Shown here piece by piece: positions 39,320 through 40,135 of a stretch of 40,135 nucleotides of DNA. Positions within the stretch are counted from its first letter, which is position 1, and the number at the start of each line of letters is the position of its first letter. The notes under the pieces are model-generated. The model did no database searches and was not told the DNA's origin. It saw only the letters and a list, made by a program, of their open reading frames with translations. The translations under genes were made by a program, and so were the position numbers. Origin of the DNA: DATARN01 sp036264135 (GTDB lineage Bacteria > Actinomycetota > Acidimicrobiia > Acidimicrobiales > Palsa-688); NCBI GenBank assembly GCA_036264135.1, contig DATARN010000023.1, positions 1 through 40,135 on the forward strand, given 5' to 3'.

Positions 39320-39345
39320 GAAACGGAAGCGTTTCGTTTCGAAAC
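39320..39345. promoter_or_regulatory. TetR operator over the MFS promoter
   Basis: GAAACGGAAGCGTTTC (39320-39335) is a 6-bp-arm palindrome, directly followed by the perfect palindrome GTTTCGAAAC (39336-39345). Read on the minus strand, TAGGGT (39349-39344), a -10 of TANNNT type, overlaps the second palindrome. Confidence 0.65.
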
Positions 39346-39935
39346 CCTACCACCGTAGGATGTATTCCGAAAGGCACATCTTTCGTATGTAAGGGCAGCC
39401 TCCGCCCCAGGACCTTCTTCTAACGCCCATCTACTCAAGCCGGGTACTCAAAAAGGTTCAGTCGTGGCAAGCGAGCGTCAACACCGACAAGAACAGTCCG
39501 GTCATTTTGTGAGGACCGACGGTGTCAAGGGCCAATAGGGATTCCCCGAAGGCAGATCCTGCGCCACGAACTGACGTGGCCGGGAACAGACGTTCGGGTA
39601 GTGACAGATTGGCTGCCTCCATCGATGCCGTCGTTGGTGCCGCCCACCCGCCCCCCGGGCGGATCTGACCCCATCCTTTGCAGCGGCGTCGGCCCGGACG
39701 CCAGGTCGTCGTCGATCGTCCATGTGCTGTACACAGAGAATTCAGGTCCGGTCAATATCTAGTAGTTGCGCGCGCAACGGGATGGCGGTTAGCTTCCCAC
39801 CGCGACCCACGTGCGGGGCCGCTCACATCAGCGGGGCTCGTAGCCGCTGCGTACCGCTGTCGCTTGACGGTGCCGTGCTCCGAGCGCAACCCGCTACTGC
39901 TCCCGGAAAGGCAGAACGGACAAAGGGGACGTGGA
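39346..39935. other. 590-bp non-coding stretch, lower GC
   Basis: After the MFS promoter I see no convincing gene up to 39935. Short frames on the minus strand (39502-39755) lack recognisable motifs. A CCGCCC/GGGCGG hairpin with a 3-nt loop lies at 39648-39662 and a perfect 14-bp palindrome at 39765-39778. Base composition falls here compared with the rest of the window. Confidence 0.5.
39765..39778. promoter_or_regulatory. Perfect 14-bp palindrome GTTGCGCGCGCAAC
   Basis: Dyad-symmetric site 158 bp upstream of the secreted-protein gene at 39936 and close to an AT-rich TCAATATCTAGTAG stretch. It may be an operator; no partner can be named. Confidence 0.35.
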
Positions 39936-40135
39936 ATGAAATTTCGGCCTCTCTTCCTCATTGGAACGATTGTTCTTGGCGTCGTGGCAATGACAGTCCC
40001 AAGTGCCGCAGCCACAAGCGGGACCGGGATCACAGTGACCGATGCAGTTCAAGTCACACCGGACATGAACCCGACGCGGGCCGATATAGATCCGCAAATC
40101 GCTCGAGATCCGAAAAACGGCGCTCTCGTGGACGT
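39936..40135 (+). CDS. Secreted protein, 5' part only
   Basis: ATG 39936 has AAAGGGGA about 8 nt upstream. The first ~30 residues form a signal peptide (FRPLFLIGTIVLGVVAMTV, then PSAAATSG). The mature start has VTPDMNPTRADIDPQIARDP followed by KNGALVD. The phrase DPQIARDPKNG recalls secreted BNR/Asp-box repeat proteins such as sialidases, but too little is visible to be sure. About 29 of 65 third codon positions are A or T, far more than in neighbouring genes, so it may be transferred DNA. The frame runs off the window. Confidence 0.7.
   Translation, partial: MKFRPLFLIGTIVLGVVAMTVPSAAATSGTGITVTDAVQVTPDMNPTRADIDPQIARDPKNGALVD

Noticed and set aside
37604..39358. Long plus-strand frame opposite the MFS exporter
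   Set aside because: Rich in Asp/Gln/His/Arg with no hydrophobic or domain pattern; the minus strand encodes a typical 14-span transporter.
39502..39755. Short minus-strand frames in the right-hand spacer
   Set aside because: No motif, no ribosome-binding site and two overlapping frames with equal claim; too weak to call a gene or pseudogene.
1..40135. CRISPR array, insertion sequence, prophage or integrase
   Set aside because: No regularly spaced repeats, transposase motifs or phage genes were seen on either strand.

Overview
This is a high-GC actinobacterial chromosome segment centred on the replication origin. The evidence is the order recF-dnaN-dnaA // rpmH-rnpA-yidD-yidC-jag-rsmG-parA-parB, two parS palindromes between rsmG and parA, frequent GTG starts, an F420-type LLM oxidoreductase, inositol-phosphate synthase, and a cwlM-trxA-trxB-anti-sigma-sigma-kinase-murJ block ordered much as beside the Mycobacterium tuberculosis origin. 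A deep-branching actinobacterium, perhaps Acidimicrobiia-like, is my guess; I could not test the taxonomy.

Layout: (1) 1-3571, recF (cut by the window edge), dnaN and dnaA on the minus strand, with an AT-rich patch between dnaA and dnaN and a tight DnaA-box cluster upstream of dnaA. (2) 3.8-7.85 kb, genes not usually found between dnaA and rpmH: two small ORFs, a WYL regulator, an EamA exporter with a coupled small membrane protein, and a DUF4190-like/slipin pair. (3) 8.0-14.1 kb, the plus-strand rpmH-to-parB run, where the rnpA frame appears to start 4 nt before rpmH and cover all of it. (4) 14.2-17.0 kb, cwlM-like pseudo-amidase, trxA, trxB and a membrane protein. (5) 17.0-26.7 kb, anti-sigma, ECF sigma, a Ser/Thr kinase with a discoidin-like outer domain, DegV, a TadE/G-like protein, a 1417-residue DUF6049-like/MurJ fusion, and a GNAT enzyme. 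(6) 26.9-32.4 kb, HDAC-family deacetylase, a lone PilT-like ATPase, CCA-adding enzyme, methyltransferase and LLM oxidoreductase. (7) 32.4-37.1 kb, ino1, PadR, DUF5318 and a class A PBP, a block that in M. tuberculosis lies on the other side of dnaA. (8) 37.1-39.3 kb, an MFS exporter with its TetR repressor and operator. (9) 39.4 kb to the end, lower-GC sequence with the start of a secreted protein.

Functionally the window joins chromosome replication and segregation (DnaA, DnaN, RecF, ParAB/parS), membrane protein insertion (YidC, YidD, Jag) and control of cell-wall synthesis (kinase, CwlM-like protein, MurJ fusion, PBP). Expression is compact: many neighbours share ATGA or GTGA stop/start overlaps, and at least seven genes have a TANNNT -10 hexamer 6-9 nt before the start codon, which suggests leaderless mRNAs. 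Three genes (rnpA, rsmG, cwlM) have no ordinary ATG/GTG/TTG start where the family would put one.
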